From assembly GCA_005776475.1 (NCBI GenBank), contig SXPB01000190.1, positions 1 to 41,304 of the forward strand: DNA of 41,304 nucleotides, written 5' to 3'. The DNA comes from Planctomycetia bacterium. Lineage in GTDB: Bacteria > Planctomycetota > UBA1135 > UBA2386. The first letter of the stretch is position 1, and every line of letters starts with the position of its first letter. Shown here piece by piece: positions 8,214 through 15,681 of the stretch. A program made the translations under genes and the position numbers. The notes beneath the pieces are model-generated. The model worked only from the letters and a program-made list of their open reading frames with translations, was not told where the DNA came from and ran no database searches.

Positions 8214-8856
8214 GCTGCTTCGCCGCGATCCGCGCCTTGCGCATCGCCCACGCGCAGATCGGGCACGCCGCGGGCACGTGCCGCAGGGCAGGGCAGAACG
8301 TGCGGCCGAACCAGATGATCTGCAGGTGCAGCTTGTTCCACTGCTCGCGCGGGAACGTTCGCATCAGGTCGCGTTCGGTCTGCGCGACGTTGCGGCCGGT
8401 GGACAGGCCCCAGCGCGCCGCACAGCGATGGATGTGCGTGTCGACGGGGAACGTCGCCACGCCGAACGCCTGCGCCAGCACCACGCTCGCGGTCTTGTGG
8501 CCGACGCCGGGCAGGCGCTCGAGCGCGTCCGCTTCGTGCGGCACTTCGCCGCCGTGTTCGTCGAGCAGGATGCGCGACAACCCGGCGATCGCCTTCGCCT
8601 TCTGTGGCGACAACCCACACGGCCGGATCAGCTCGCGGATCACCGGGACCGGCAACGTCGCCATCGCCTGCGGGGTGCGCGCCTTCGCGAACAGGCCCGG
8701 GGTCACCTGGTTCACCCGCACGTCGGTGCACTGTGCCGACAGCAGCACCGCCACCAGCAGCGTGAACGGATCGTCGTGCTGCAGCGGGATCGCCGGCGCC
8801 GGGAAGTGCGCATCGAGGACCTGCGCGATCCGCACCGCCTTGTCCGCACGCTTCAT
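8206..8856 (-). CDS. nth: Endonuclease III (DNA glycosylase/AP lyase) with atypical Fe-S loop
   Basis: Base-excision-repair enzyme that removes oxidised pyrimidines and nicks at AP sites. The 216-residue protein starts at 8856 (MKRADKAVRIAQVL), matching the family's usual N terminus; an in-frame extension to 8958 would run over the start of the divergent gene. The helix-hairpin-helix is LPGVGHKTASVVLAQAF with catalytic Lys-121, and the catalytic Asp-139 is in FPVDTHIHR, one position from the E. coli numbers. The C-terminal cluster loop is odd: Cys-188, Cys-198 and Cys-201 (CPALRHVPAACPIC) give spacing C-X9-C-X2-C instead of C-X6-C-X2-C-X5-C, and no fourth Cys follows in AWAMRKARIAAKQRR. The enzyme should still be a glycosylase/lyase, but the 4Fe-4S cluster may be absent, three-ligand or differently bound. 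Confidence 0.93.
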   Translation of the reverse strand: MKRADKAVRIAQVLDAHFPAPAIPLQHDDPFTLLVAVLLSAQCTDVRVNQVTPGLFAKARTPQAMATLPVPVIRELIRPCGLSPQKAKAIAGLSRILLDEHGGEVPHEADALERLPGVGHKTASVVLAQAFGVATFPVDTHIHRCAARWGLSTGRNVAQTERDLMRTFPREQWNKLHLQIIWFGRTFCPALRHVPAACPICAWAMRKARIAAKQRR

Positions 8857-8932
8857 CGCCGTGCTGTAGCCGCCCCGCGCGCGAAAGCCAAGGAACGGCA
8901 GCCACGCGCTGCAGCGCGGGCAACGGCCGTGG

Positions 8933-8938
8933 TAGCCT
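8933..8938 (+). promoter_or_regulatory. Possible -10 element (TAGCCT) of the SUFU gene
   Basis: TAGCCT preceded by GG, 12 nt before the ATG at 8951. It fits the TANNNT pattern seen before other genes in this window. No convincing -35 element is visible, and the predicted leader would be only about 6 nt. Confidence 0.3.
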
Positions 8939-8950
8939 GTTCGCCCTTCG

Positions 8951-9619
8951 ATGAGCAATCCGGCGTTTGCACAGTGGTTCGAGGGCGTCTGGTCCGATCG
9001 CGAGGACCGCGCCTACCGTTCGTTGTTCGGCGATCTCGGCCAGGGCGTGTTCGCCGCCGGCCCGAAGGTGTTCGAGCGCTACGGCAAGCAACCGCATCCG
9101 GGCTGGCTCAACCACGGCGTGTTCGCGTGCCCGCCGAACGCCCAGCGCGCGTCGTGGCTCTACGTGACCTCCGGTCTCAGCAACCCGTGGAACCTCGACA
9201 CGCCCGGCCGCGACCCGTCCGGGTTCTCGGGCCTTGGCTTCGAGCTCGTGGTCGAGTCGAAGGCGCCTGCGAACTGGGCGGTGCCGTTGCTGCACAACCT
9301 GATGGCCTACGAGTTGCTCGTCGCGGTCGGCACCTACGAGGACGCCGACCTGTTCGAGTACGGCAACCGGGTCCCGCTCGGTGGCTCGATCTCGCCGGAG
9401 TTCGACAGCGCGATCCGCTGGCTGCTGGTCGAACCGCCGAAGCACTACGCGGCGTCGATCGATCTCGCTTCGGGCCGCGTCGATCTGTTCCACCTGGTCG
9501 GCGCCACCGATGCCGAAGTCGAACTGGCGCGCCAGAACGACCAGGAAGTGCTCGTCGAGTTGCTGCAGAAGGGCGGGGCGTGGCCGTGCACCGATGCGGC
9601 GCGGGCGAGCCTGCGATGA
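8951..9619 (+). CDS. Suppressor of fused (SUFU) domain protein
   Basis: A 222-residue cytoplasmic protein that is a single SUFU domain. Diagnostic stretches are HPGWLNHGVFACPP, SWLYVTSGLSNPWN, SGFSGLGFELVVESK and WAVPLLHNLMAYEL, in the order and spacing of the bacterial SUFU-like family (same fold as the N-terminal half of animal SUFU). Bacterial members are often found in polymorphic-toxin immunity contexts, but no toxin gene is adjacent here, so a solitary or housekeeping role is equally possible. There is no signal peptide. Its stop overlaps the start of the DUF1289 gene (ATGA at 9616-9619), indicating translational coupling. It diverges from nth with about 94 nt between starts. Confidence 0.88.
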   Translation: MSNPAFAQWFEGVWSDREDRAYRSLFGDLGQGVFAAGPKVFERYGKQPHPGWLNHGVFACPPNAQRASWLYVTSGLSNPWNLDTPGRDPSGFSGLGFELVVESKAPANWAVPLLHNLMAYELLVAVGTYEDADLFEYGNRVPLGGSISPEFDSAIRWLLVEPPKHYAASIDLASGRVDLFHLVGATDAEVELARQNDQEVLVELLQKGGAWPCTDAARASLR

Positions 9620-9849
9620 ACGATCGGCCGCGCGACTTCGCAGCGCCGCCGATGTCGCCGTGCATCAAGGTGTGTGCCATGGACGCCGCCGACCGCTACT
9701 GCACGGGTTGCTGGCGCACGCGCAACGAGATCGCGGCGTGGTTCGCAATGAACGACGCCGACAAGCGCGCCGTTCTCGCCGCGCTGCCGGCCCGACGTGC
9801 GTCGGAGCCGGCGTGTGGCCCGCACGGCTCGCAGCCTGGGGGCGGTTGA
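9616..9849 (+). CDS. DUF1289 small Cys-rich protein
   Basis: A 77-residue protein with the DUF1289 pattern: SPCIKVCAMDAADRYCTGCWRT followed by EIAAWFAMNDADKRAVLAALPARR. The four Cys (C-X4-C-X8-C-X2-C) are spaced like a small metal-binding site and are followed by a W..M...ER-like helix. The function of the family is not established; members are often annotated as Fe-S-associated, which I cannot confirm here. It starts inside the stop codon of the SUFU gene (ATGA overlap), so the two are almost certainly translated from one message. The C-terminal ~15 residues (EPACGPHGSQPGGG) lie outside the domain. Confidence 0.88.
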   Translation: MNDRPRDFAAPPMSPCIKVCAMDAADRYCTGCWRTRNEIAAWFAMNDADKRAVLAALPARRASEPACGPHGSQPGGG

Positions 9850-9855
9850 CGAAAC

Positions 9856-9874
9856 GTAGATCTGCGGTAGATCT
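9856..9874. repeat. Direct repeat GTAGATCT x2, one helical turn apart
   Basis: GTAGATCT at 9856-9863 and again at 9867-9874, an 11-bp period, in the 130-nt gap before the 9980 gene. Each copy contains the palindrome AGATCT. The spacing would place two bound protein subunits on the same DNA face, but a binding role is only a suggestion. Confidence 0.35.
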
Positions 9875-9979
9875 CCCATCGCACGGGTGATTCGCCGCCA
9901 CGCCGCACGGTGCCAACACCACCGCCTGGTGTGACGCAACGCCCCCTCGAGCCCGTGCAGCCTGACCCCAGGAGAGACC

Positions 9980-12900
9980 GTGAAGTCGTCCTTGCCCCTG
10001 CGCGCCGCGTGCGTGCTGTTCGTTGCGTTGCCGGTGTTCGCCCAATGGCAGGCAGTGCCAACCCTCGGCACACCACCGCCCCGCGGTGGCTTTGGCCTCG
10101 CGCCGTGGCCCGGCGGCGGCTTGTTGTTGTTTGGTGGTGACACCGCCAATCCCGCGGCAACGGAGTTGTTGTTCGATGGCGTGCAGTGGACGCCGCTCAC
10201 GACGCCGGTGCCGCGCCGCGAGAGTCCGATGCTCGCGCGCAACGATGCCGATGGCTCGCTGCTCGTCTACGGCGGCACCACCACGACGGGCACGTTGCTG
10301 TCGGACACGTGGCGCTATGCGAACGGCGCCTGGACGCAGGTCGCGACGCCGACCGCGCCGATGCAGAAGCCGATCGCGATGGCGTTCGATCCCGCTTCGG
10401 CCAGCGTGCTGCTGGTGACGCAACCGTTGCCGCCGGCCGCGACCTTCGCCACCTGGCGGTTCGCGGCGGGCAACTGGACCCCGGTGAACACGTTCTCGGT
10501 CCTGGCTGGCGCGCCGGTCGCGATGTTCTCCGACACGGTGCGCGGCGAGGCGGCCCTCGTCGTCGGTGCGGTGGCTGGCCTCAGTGTGCAACGGCTCGTC
10601 GGCACGACGTGGACGGCGGTTGCCCAGCAGCCGGGGTCGCCGACGGCGACGTGGGGTGCCTTCGATCCCGAACGCGGCCGTGGCGTGGTCGTGCGCACGC
10701 GACTGACGGGGTGGGAGCCGTACGAGTACGACGGACTTTCGCTCACCGCGCATCCGGCCGTCAGCCTGCCATACGTGGCGCCGGGCTTTGGCGCTTTGGC
10801 CTACCACGCCGAACGCCGGGAAGTGGTCTTGGTCGGCGCGACCTTCACCGCGCTCGCGACGTGGCGGTGGCGGGCGGAACCGCAACCACTGGCGACTGCG
10901 TTCGCGGCACCTTGCAGCAGTCCGGCCTACACGCTTGGCCTTGCCGCCGGCGATTCGCCGGAGCCAGGCAGCAGCCATCGTCTGCGCGTCGGCGGCAGCA
11001 GTGCCGCGGGCCTGCAGCTGTCGGTGCTCGGCCTGTCGCACACCCAGAACGGCGGCTTGCCGCTGCCGCAGACGATCCCGTTCGGTGCGCTCGGCTGTTC
11101 GCTGCGCGTCGAAGCGCTCGCGGTCACGTTCCTCGGCGTCGGGTTGCCGGCGCAACAGCTGGTCGCGGTGCCGGCGTCGCCGACGTTGCTCGGCGCGCGC
11201 TACGACGCGCAGTTCGTGCAGTGGGACGCGAATGGCATCAGCGATGCATCGAACGGCCTCGAAGTGCAGATCGGGTTGCCGCTGCCGGTGCGCACGCTCG
11301 CCGAGTCGTTCGCATCCGACCTGCAGCGTGATCCCGTGGCCTCGGGTGACGTGTGGGCGAATGGCGAAGCTGTCCCGGTGGCGATCGGCAACGACGGCCG
11401 GCACGGCTCGTTCGATCCGGCGCAGGGAACGCTGACGGGGCCCGGCGTCTACACGTGGTCGACCGACAACCAGATGATCCCGGCGAGCGCGACAATCTCG
11501 GGCCAGCCCGCGTTGGTCACCGACGGCCGCTTCTTCTTCACCGACTTCGTCGTGCCCGCAGGCGTCACGGTGAAGTTCGTCGGCAGCGCGCCGGCGCAGG
11601 TGTTCGTTCGCGGTCGTGTCGACGTGCAGGGCATCATCGATGGCGATGCCGCCGACCTGCCGTTCTACGTGCCGGTGTCGGGGCCAGCCGCGGGACAACG
11701 GGTGTCCCCCTTCAATGCCCGCAACATCACTACGCAGACGATGGGCCAGGCCGGTGGCGCGGGTGGGCCGGGTGGTGGCCGTGGCGGCGATGGTGGCCGC
11801 GAAAGCACGGGCACCGGGCCGATCCTCGTGAACGGCATCTTCGTCACCGATGGGCAGCCGGGGCAGGACGTGCGCGTTGCGGCGGGGCATGCCTACGCGG
11901 GTGTCACGGCCGGCACCGGGGGTCGCGGCTCGCCGATGCACCCGGCCGCGGGCACGGTTGTCTCGGCGGGGCCTCCCTTCATCACCGGTATCGCGGGGTT
12001 GGCTTTCTACGACGAGTTCTCGCCCGGTGGTGGTGGCGGCGGCTTCCTGTTGCCTGGCAGCACGGCAACGGCGCCGACGATTGCGGGCGGAGTCACCCAG
12101 CCCAACGCAAGTCCGATCGCCCAGGGTGGCGCCGCGTTCCCGCTGTTGCCGTTCCCGAGCAACCCGCCGAACGGGTACTCGTCGCTGGTGCACTACCTTG
12201 GCGGCGGTGCGGGTGGCGGTGGCGGCGGTTGCCATCCCTTTGGCATCCTGGTGCTCCTTGTCGACGACTTCATGGCGGGGCATGCCGGCAGTGGTGGTGG
12301 CGGCGCCATGGCAGTGCGCGCCGGCGGTCCGGTCGCGATTGCGGGGGAGATGCGTGCACGCGGTGGGGCTGGGGTGCTGATCAACGGCGACACGCCGGCG
12401 ATAGCGAGCCCCGATGTCGAGCTCGGCGTTTCGTCTCCGGGCGGCGGCGGCTCCGGTGGTTCGGTTGTCGTGCAGTCGGCGCAAACGATCGTCGTGAGCG
12501 GCAGCATCGATACGTCCGGTGGTCCGGGCAGCCAGACCGGCTCGATTTCGACGGCGCTCGCGCCGACGCAGATCAACGTGCAGGCCCAAGCTGGCGCCGG
12601 CTCGCACGGCTTCTACCGGCTCGAAGCGGGCGTCGGCGTTGCCTTCTCCGGCGCGGGTGTGCCGGCGCTCGCAGCTGCCAACATCGGTCCGCTGGCCGAC
12701 CAGGACGACCGCACCGGTTCGCGGTCGAGCTGGTACTTGCCACCGACTGCGGCGCTGCCAATGTGGCTGCGCTACGAGATCGTCGCGCAGGTTGGCGCCC
12801 AGACCGTGCTGTTCAGTGACGACCCGTCGGTTTCGACGCTGGCCGCGAACGACCCCAACGGTGCGGTGTTCGTCCGCTTCCAGGGCGCGCGGCTCGATCC

Positions 12901-13069
12901 GCTGACCGGCAACGTGAACCCCGCCACGATCGGTCCGTGGCGCGACACGCTGCAGCCCGGCGCCGGCTCGCTCAACAGCGACCGCGGCTCCGTGCTTCGC
13001 TTCGACCTCGTGCAGAACAAGGCCCTCGGTGCCGTGCGCGTGCTCGAAGTGCGCATGCTCTGGCGCTGA
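9980..13069 (+). CDS. Large secreted kelch-like / glycine-rich protein
   Basis: A 1029-residue exported protein. The GTG at 9980 is chosen because an AGGAGA ribosome-binding site ends 4 nt before it and it opens a clean signal peptide (MKSSLPLRAACVLFVALPVFAQ). Residues ~30-300 contain kelch-type blades (LLLFGG, LLVYGGTTTTGTLLSDTWRY.NGAW, WRFAAGNWTPV). Residues ~300-440 carry the FAAPCSSP...LGARYDAQFVQWD domain shared with other secreted proteins in this window. Residues ~590-830 are very Gly-rich (GQAGGAGGPGGGRGGDGG, SPGGGGGGFLLPG, GGGAGGGGGG), interspersed with VVVSGSIDTSGG-type strands suggesting a beta-helix or beta-roll. The end (VRVLEVRMLWR) is a recognisable short motif of large planctomycete secreted proteins (recalled, not checked). 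Likely surface-exposed; no catalytic site is seen. Confidence 0.8.
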   Translation: MKSSLPLRAACVLFVALPVFAQWQAVPTLGTPPPRGGFGLAPWPGGGLLLFGGDTANPAATELLFDGVQWTPLTTPVPRRESPMLARNDADGSLLVYGGTTTTGTLLSDTWRYANGAWTQVATPTAPMQKPIAMAFDPASASVLLVTQPLPPAATFATWRFAAGNWTPVNTFSVLAGAPVAMFSDTVRGEAALVVGAVAGLSVQRLVGTTWTAVAQQPGSPTATWGAFDPERGRGVVVRTRLTGWEPYEYDGLSLTAHPAVSLPYVAPGFGALAYHAERREVVLVGATFTALATWRWRAEPQPLATAFAAPCSSPAYTLGLAAGDSPEPGSSHRLRVGGSSAAGLQLSVLGLSHTQNGGLPLPQTIPFGALGCSLRVEALAVTFLGVGLPAQQLVAVPASPTLLGARYDAQFVQWDANGISDASNGLEVQIGLPLPVRTLAESFASDLQRDPVASGDVWANGEAVPVAIGNDGRHGSFDPAQGTLTGPGVYTWSTDNQMIPASATISGQPALVTDGRFFFTDFVVPAGVTVKFVGSAPAQVFVRGRVDVQGIIDGDAADLPFYVPVSGPAAGQRVSPFNARNITTQTMGQAGGAGGPGGGRGGDGGRESTGTGPILVNGIFVTDGQPGQDVRVAAGHAYAGVTAGTGGRGSPMHPAAGTVVSAGPPFITGIAGLAFYDEFSPGGGGGGFLLPGSTATAPTIAGGVTQPNASPIAQGGAAFPLLPFPSNPPNGYSSLVHYLGGGAGGGGGGCHPFGILVLLVDDFMAGHAGSGGGGAMAVRAGGPVAIAGEMRARGGAGVLINGDTPAIASPDVELGVSSPGGGGSGGSVVVQSAQTIVVSGSIDTSGGPGSQTGSISTALAPTQINVQAQAGAGSHGFYRLEAGVGVAFSGAGVPALAAANIGPLADQDDRTGSRSSWYLPPTAALPMWLRYEIVAQVGAQTVLFSDDPSVSTLAANDPNGAVFVRFQGARLDPLTGNVNPATIGPWRDTLQPGAGSLNSDRGSVLRFDLVQNKALGAVRVLEVRMLWR

Positions 13070-13080
13070 GTCGCACTCAG
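13066..13080. terminator. Hairpin immediately at the end of the kelch/glycine-rich gene
   Basis: CTGAGT / ACTCAG with a 3-nt loop CGC. The left arm contains the TGA of the 9980-13069 gene. The right arm contains a TCA that would be the stop of the possible minus-strand small gene 13077-13208, the same layout as at other convergent ends here. Confidence 0.4.
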
Positions 13081-13208
13081 GTCGCCGCCGCGCCCATGCG
13101 CTGCAGGCCGGCGAGGGCCTGCTCCAACACCGCTCGTTGCCAGCGGTGGCACGGATTCATGCGATTGCCGACGTTCGTGCTCTGGAACCGCAGCGCCCGG
13201 AACTGCAC
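13077..13208 (-). CDS. Possible 43-residue small protein
   Basis: A GTG-started minus-strand frame fills the gap between the kelch gene and the 13223 gene. A GAGG lies 9 nt before the GTG. The peptide (from MQFRALRFQSTNVGNRMNP to LEQALAGLQRMGAAAT) has an ordinary composition, two Trp/Cys-containing positions (PCHRWQ) and G/C at nearly every third position. Its stop falls in the hairpin shared with the kelch gene stop. It is not recognised as any family. It could instead be a chance frame, or the remnant 3' end of a lost gene, since the frame stays open upstream into the 13223 gene. Confidence 0.3.
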   Translation of the reverse strand: MQFRALRFQSTNVGNRMNPCHRWQRAVLEQALAGLQRMGAAAT

Positions 13209-13222
13209 GATGCGCGGCCTCG

Positions 13223-14185
13223 ATGCCCGAGCCGAACCCGATACCTCCCCGACCGCTGCGCATCCGCCCGCTCGCGGAGCGCAAGAACCTCGTCAAGAAG
13301 GAGGACTTCGCCAAGGTCCTGCCGCCGGTCGAGGGCTTCCTGCGGTGGTTCGAAGCGCTGCCTGACATCTACGGCAGCAAGGCGTTGAAGACCGTCGTCG
13401 ATCGCGTCGTGACCGCGCGCCAGCAGGGCCGCGAAGTCGGGGTGTCGCTCGGCGCCCACGTGCTCAAGGTCGGCCTGTCGCCGCTGCTCATCGACTTGAT
13501 GCGGCGCGGCTTCATCACGCACGTCGCCACCAACGGCGCCTCGGCGATCCACGATTGGGAGACCGCCTACCAGGGCGCCACCAGCGAGGACGTCGCGCAG
13601 AACCTGCCCGATGGCTCGTTCGGTTTCTGGGGCGAGACCTTCACCGGCCTGAACGGCGCCACCAGGCGCGCGGGCGAACGCGGTGAGGGCCTCGGCCTCG
13701 CGATCGGCCGCACGATCCTGGAAGGCGACCTGCCGTACCGCCACCTGTCGGTGTTCGCCGAAGCGGCGCGCCTGCAGATCCCGGCGACGGTGCACGTCGC
13801 GTTCGGCTGCGACATCACGCACATGGATCCGAACCTCGACGGCGCTGCACTCGGCGCAGCGACCATGCGCGACTTCTGGATCTTCGCCGACAGCGTCGGC
13901 CGCCTCGAACACGGCGTGTGGCTCAACATCGGCTCGGCCGTGATCATGCCCGAGGTGTTCCTCAAGGCCGTGTCGATCGCCCGCAACCGCGGCCAGCTCG
14001 GCACTGACTTCCTGACCGCGAACTTCGACATGCTGCAGCAGTACCGCGCCTTCACCAACGTCGTGCAGCGCCCACCGAAGGAAGGCAAGTCGATCCTGGC
14101 GATGCACGAGATCGTGCTGCCGCTGCTGCACCAGGCGATCCTGTGCACCGCGGCCGCGCGCGGTTACCTCACGGAGCCCCGCTGA
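13223..14185 (+). CDS. Deoxyhypusine-synthase-like conserved protein next to hldE
   Basis: A 320-residue cytoplasmic protein. Landmarks are GVSLGAHVLKVGLSPLLIDLMRRGFITHVATNGASAIHDWE, then EDVAQNLPDGSFGFWGET, IPATVHVAFGCDITHMDPN, and GVWLNIGSAVIMPEVFLKA. The 'G.H..K.GLSP...DLM..G..TH...NGA.AIHD.E' block and the later 'G...NIGSAV..PE' strand resemble the NAD-binding deoxyhypusine-synthase fold, but the classic DHS substrate-lysine region is not evident and a bacterium would not normally make hypusine. I recall proteins like this next to heptose genes in several phyla but cannot confirm it. It joins hldE by a TGATG overlap (its stop at 14183-14185, hldE ATG at 14185), so a role linked to ADP-heptose or LPS core synthesis is the best contextual guess. 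Confidence 0.55.
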   Translation: MPEPNPIPPRPLRIRPLAERKNLVKKEDFAKVLPPVEGFLRWFEALPDIYGSKALKTVVDRVVTARQQGREVGVSLGAHVLKVGLSPLLIDLMRRGFITHVATNGASAIHDWETAYQGATSEDVAQNLPDGSFGFWGETFTGLNGATRRAGERGEGLGLAIGRTILEGDLPYRHLSVFAEAARLQIPATVHVAFGCDITHMDPNLDGAALGAATMRDFWIFADSVGRLEHGVWLNIGSAVIMPEVFLKAVSIARNRGQLGTDFLTANFDMLQQYRAFTNVVQRPPKEGKSILAMHEIVLPLLHQAILCTAAARGYLTEPR

Positions 14186-15663
14186 TGACCGCCGCCACGA
14201 ACCGCCGTCTCGCCGAGATCCTCGCGGCCCTGCCGACCACGCGCGTGCTCGTCGTCGGTGACCTGATCCTCGATCGCTACGCCGACGGCAAGGCGAACCG
14301 GGTGTCGCCCGAGGCGCCCGTGCTGGTGTTCGAAGCCGGCGAGGAACGCTACCTGCTCGGTGGCGCCTGCAACGTCGCGGCGAACCTGCGCGAACTCGGT
14401 GCTTCCGCCTCGGTGCTCGGCGTGATCGGCGATGACGAAGGTGGCCGCAAGTTGACGCAGCTGCTGCACGACGCCGACATCGACACGCAAGCGCTCGTGA
14501 CCGACCGCACGCGGCCGACGACGCGCAAGACGCGCTACGTCGCGAAGACCATGCAGGTGCTGCGGGTCGACGAGGAGAGTCGCGCTCCGGTCGGCGGCGA
14601 GGCCGAGAAGGCGATGCTGCAGATCCTCGAGCAGCGGCCGTTCCCATGGAAGAGCGTGTTGCTCAGCGACTACGGCAAGGGCGTGTTGACGCCGCGCGTG
14701 ATCCAGGCGGCGATCGAGGCCGCGCGTTCACAGGGCGGCGTCACCGTCGTCGATCCGAAGGGCAAGGACTACTCGATCTACAAGGGCGTCGACCTGCTGA
14801 CGCCCAACCGCGAAGAGGCCGAAGCTGCGACCGGCGTGACGATCCGCGACACCGACGACATGCACAAGGCGGCGCGTCGGCTGCGCGAGATCACCGGCAT
14901 CCAGACCGCGGTGATCACGCTCGGCAAGGACGGTGTCTTCTTCGAGACGCCGGACGGCAGCCATCGCATCATCCCGACCGAAGCGCGCGCGGTGTTCGAT
15001 GTCACGGGCGCCGGCGACACGGTGGTGGCGGTGCTGACGTTCTGCCGCGCCTGCGGCGTGCCGCTCGAAGAGAGCCTGCGCATCGCCAATCACGCTGCCG
15101 GCATCACCGTCGGCAAGGTCGGCACGTGGGCGCCGAGCCGCCGCGAGATCCTCGCGCGCCTCGGCGACACGGCGCCCGGTGCGGAAGGCAAGATCCTGAC
15201 GCTCGAACAGGCGGCCGAAATCGCGAGTCGGCTGCGCGCCGAAGGCCGCCGCCTCGTCTTCACCAACGGTTGCTTCGACATCCTGCACGCCGGCCATTGC
15301 GACTACCTGCAGAAGGCGCGTGCGTATGGCGACGCGCTGATGGTGGGCGTCAACACCGACGCGTCGGTGCAGCGGCAGCAGAAGGGGCCGGGGCGCCCGT
15401 TCAACACGCTGCCGGATCGCGCCAGCGTGCTCGCGGCGTTGCAGGCGGTCGACTACGTGGTCGCGTTCGACGACGACACGCCGAAGGCCCTGATCGAAGC
15501 GGTCACGCCGCACGTGCTCGCCAAGGGCGAGGACTGGCGCGACAAGGGCGTTGTCGGTCGCGAGTGGGTCGAGCAACACGGCGGCCAGGTCGTGCTGGTG
15601 CCGTTGGTCGCCGGCCGTTCGACCACCAACGTCGTGCAGAAGATCCTGCAGACGGGCAAGTGA
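14185..15663 (+). CDS. hldE: Bifunctional heptose-7-phosphate kinase / heptose-1-phosphate adenylyltransferase
   Basis: Makes ADP-heptose precursors for lipopolysaccharide core: phosphorylates D-glycero-beta-D-manno-heptose 7-phosphate at C1, then (after GmhB) adenylylates heptose 1-phosphate. The 492-residue protein has the usual two-domain length. The N-terminal PfkB/ribokinase-type kinase (about 1-320) shows GDLILDRYADGKANRVSPEAPV, GGACNVAANLRELGA and the anion-hole/catalytic DVTGAGDTV. The C-terminal cytidylyltransferase-fold domain (about 350-490) shows FTNGCFDILHAGHCDYLQKA with HAGH at 368-371 and GRSTTNVVQKIL at the end. The ATG overlaps the preceding stop. Downstream, an 18-nt gap leads to two RlaP-type nucleotidyltransferases, so all four genes probably form one operon. 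Confidence 0.95.
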   Translation: MTAATNRRLAEILAALPTTRVLVVGDLILDRYADGKANRVSPEAPVLVFEAGEERYLLGGACNVAANLRELGASASVLGVIGDDEGGRKLTQLLHDADIDTQALVTDRTRPTTRKTRYVAKTMQVLRVDEESRAPVGGEAEKAMLQILEQRPFPWKSVLLSDYGKGVLTPRVIQAAIEAARSQGGVTVVDPKGKDYSIYKGVDLLTPNREEAEAATGVTIRDTDDMHKAARRLREITGIQTAVITLGKDGVFFETPDGSHRIIPTEARAVFDVTGAGDTVVAVLTFCRACGVPLEESLRIANHAAGITVGKVGTWAPSRREILARLGDTAPGAEGKILTLEQAAEIASRLRAEGRRLVFTNGCFDILHAGHCDYLQKARAYGDALMVGVNTDASVQRQQKGPGRPFNTLPDRASVLAALQAVDYVVAFDDDTPKALIEAVTPHVLAKGEDWRDKGVVGREWVEQHGGQVVLVPLVAGRSTTNVVQKILQTGK

Positions 15664-15681
15664 ACGCATGCAGGTGAACGT

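Noticed and set aside
9916-9932. ACACCA / TGGTGT stem (5-nt loop) before the 9980 gene
   Set aside because: Six-bp arms in a non-coding gap are weak evidence, and no attenuation feature accompanies it.
9665-12607. 980-codon minus-strand open frame
   Set aside because: Antisense of the DUF1289 and kelch/glycine-rich genes; extreme Arg content and no signal, domain or start context.
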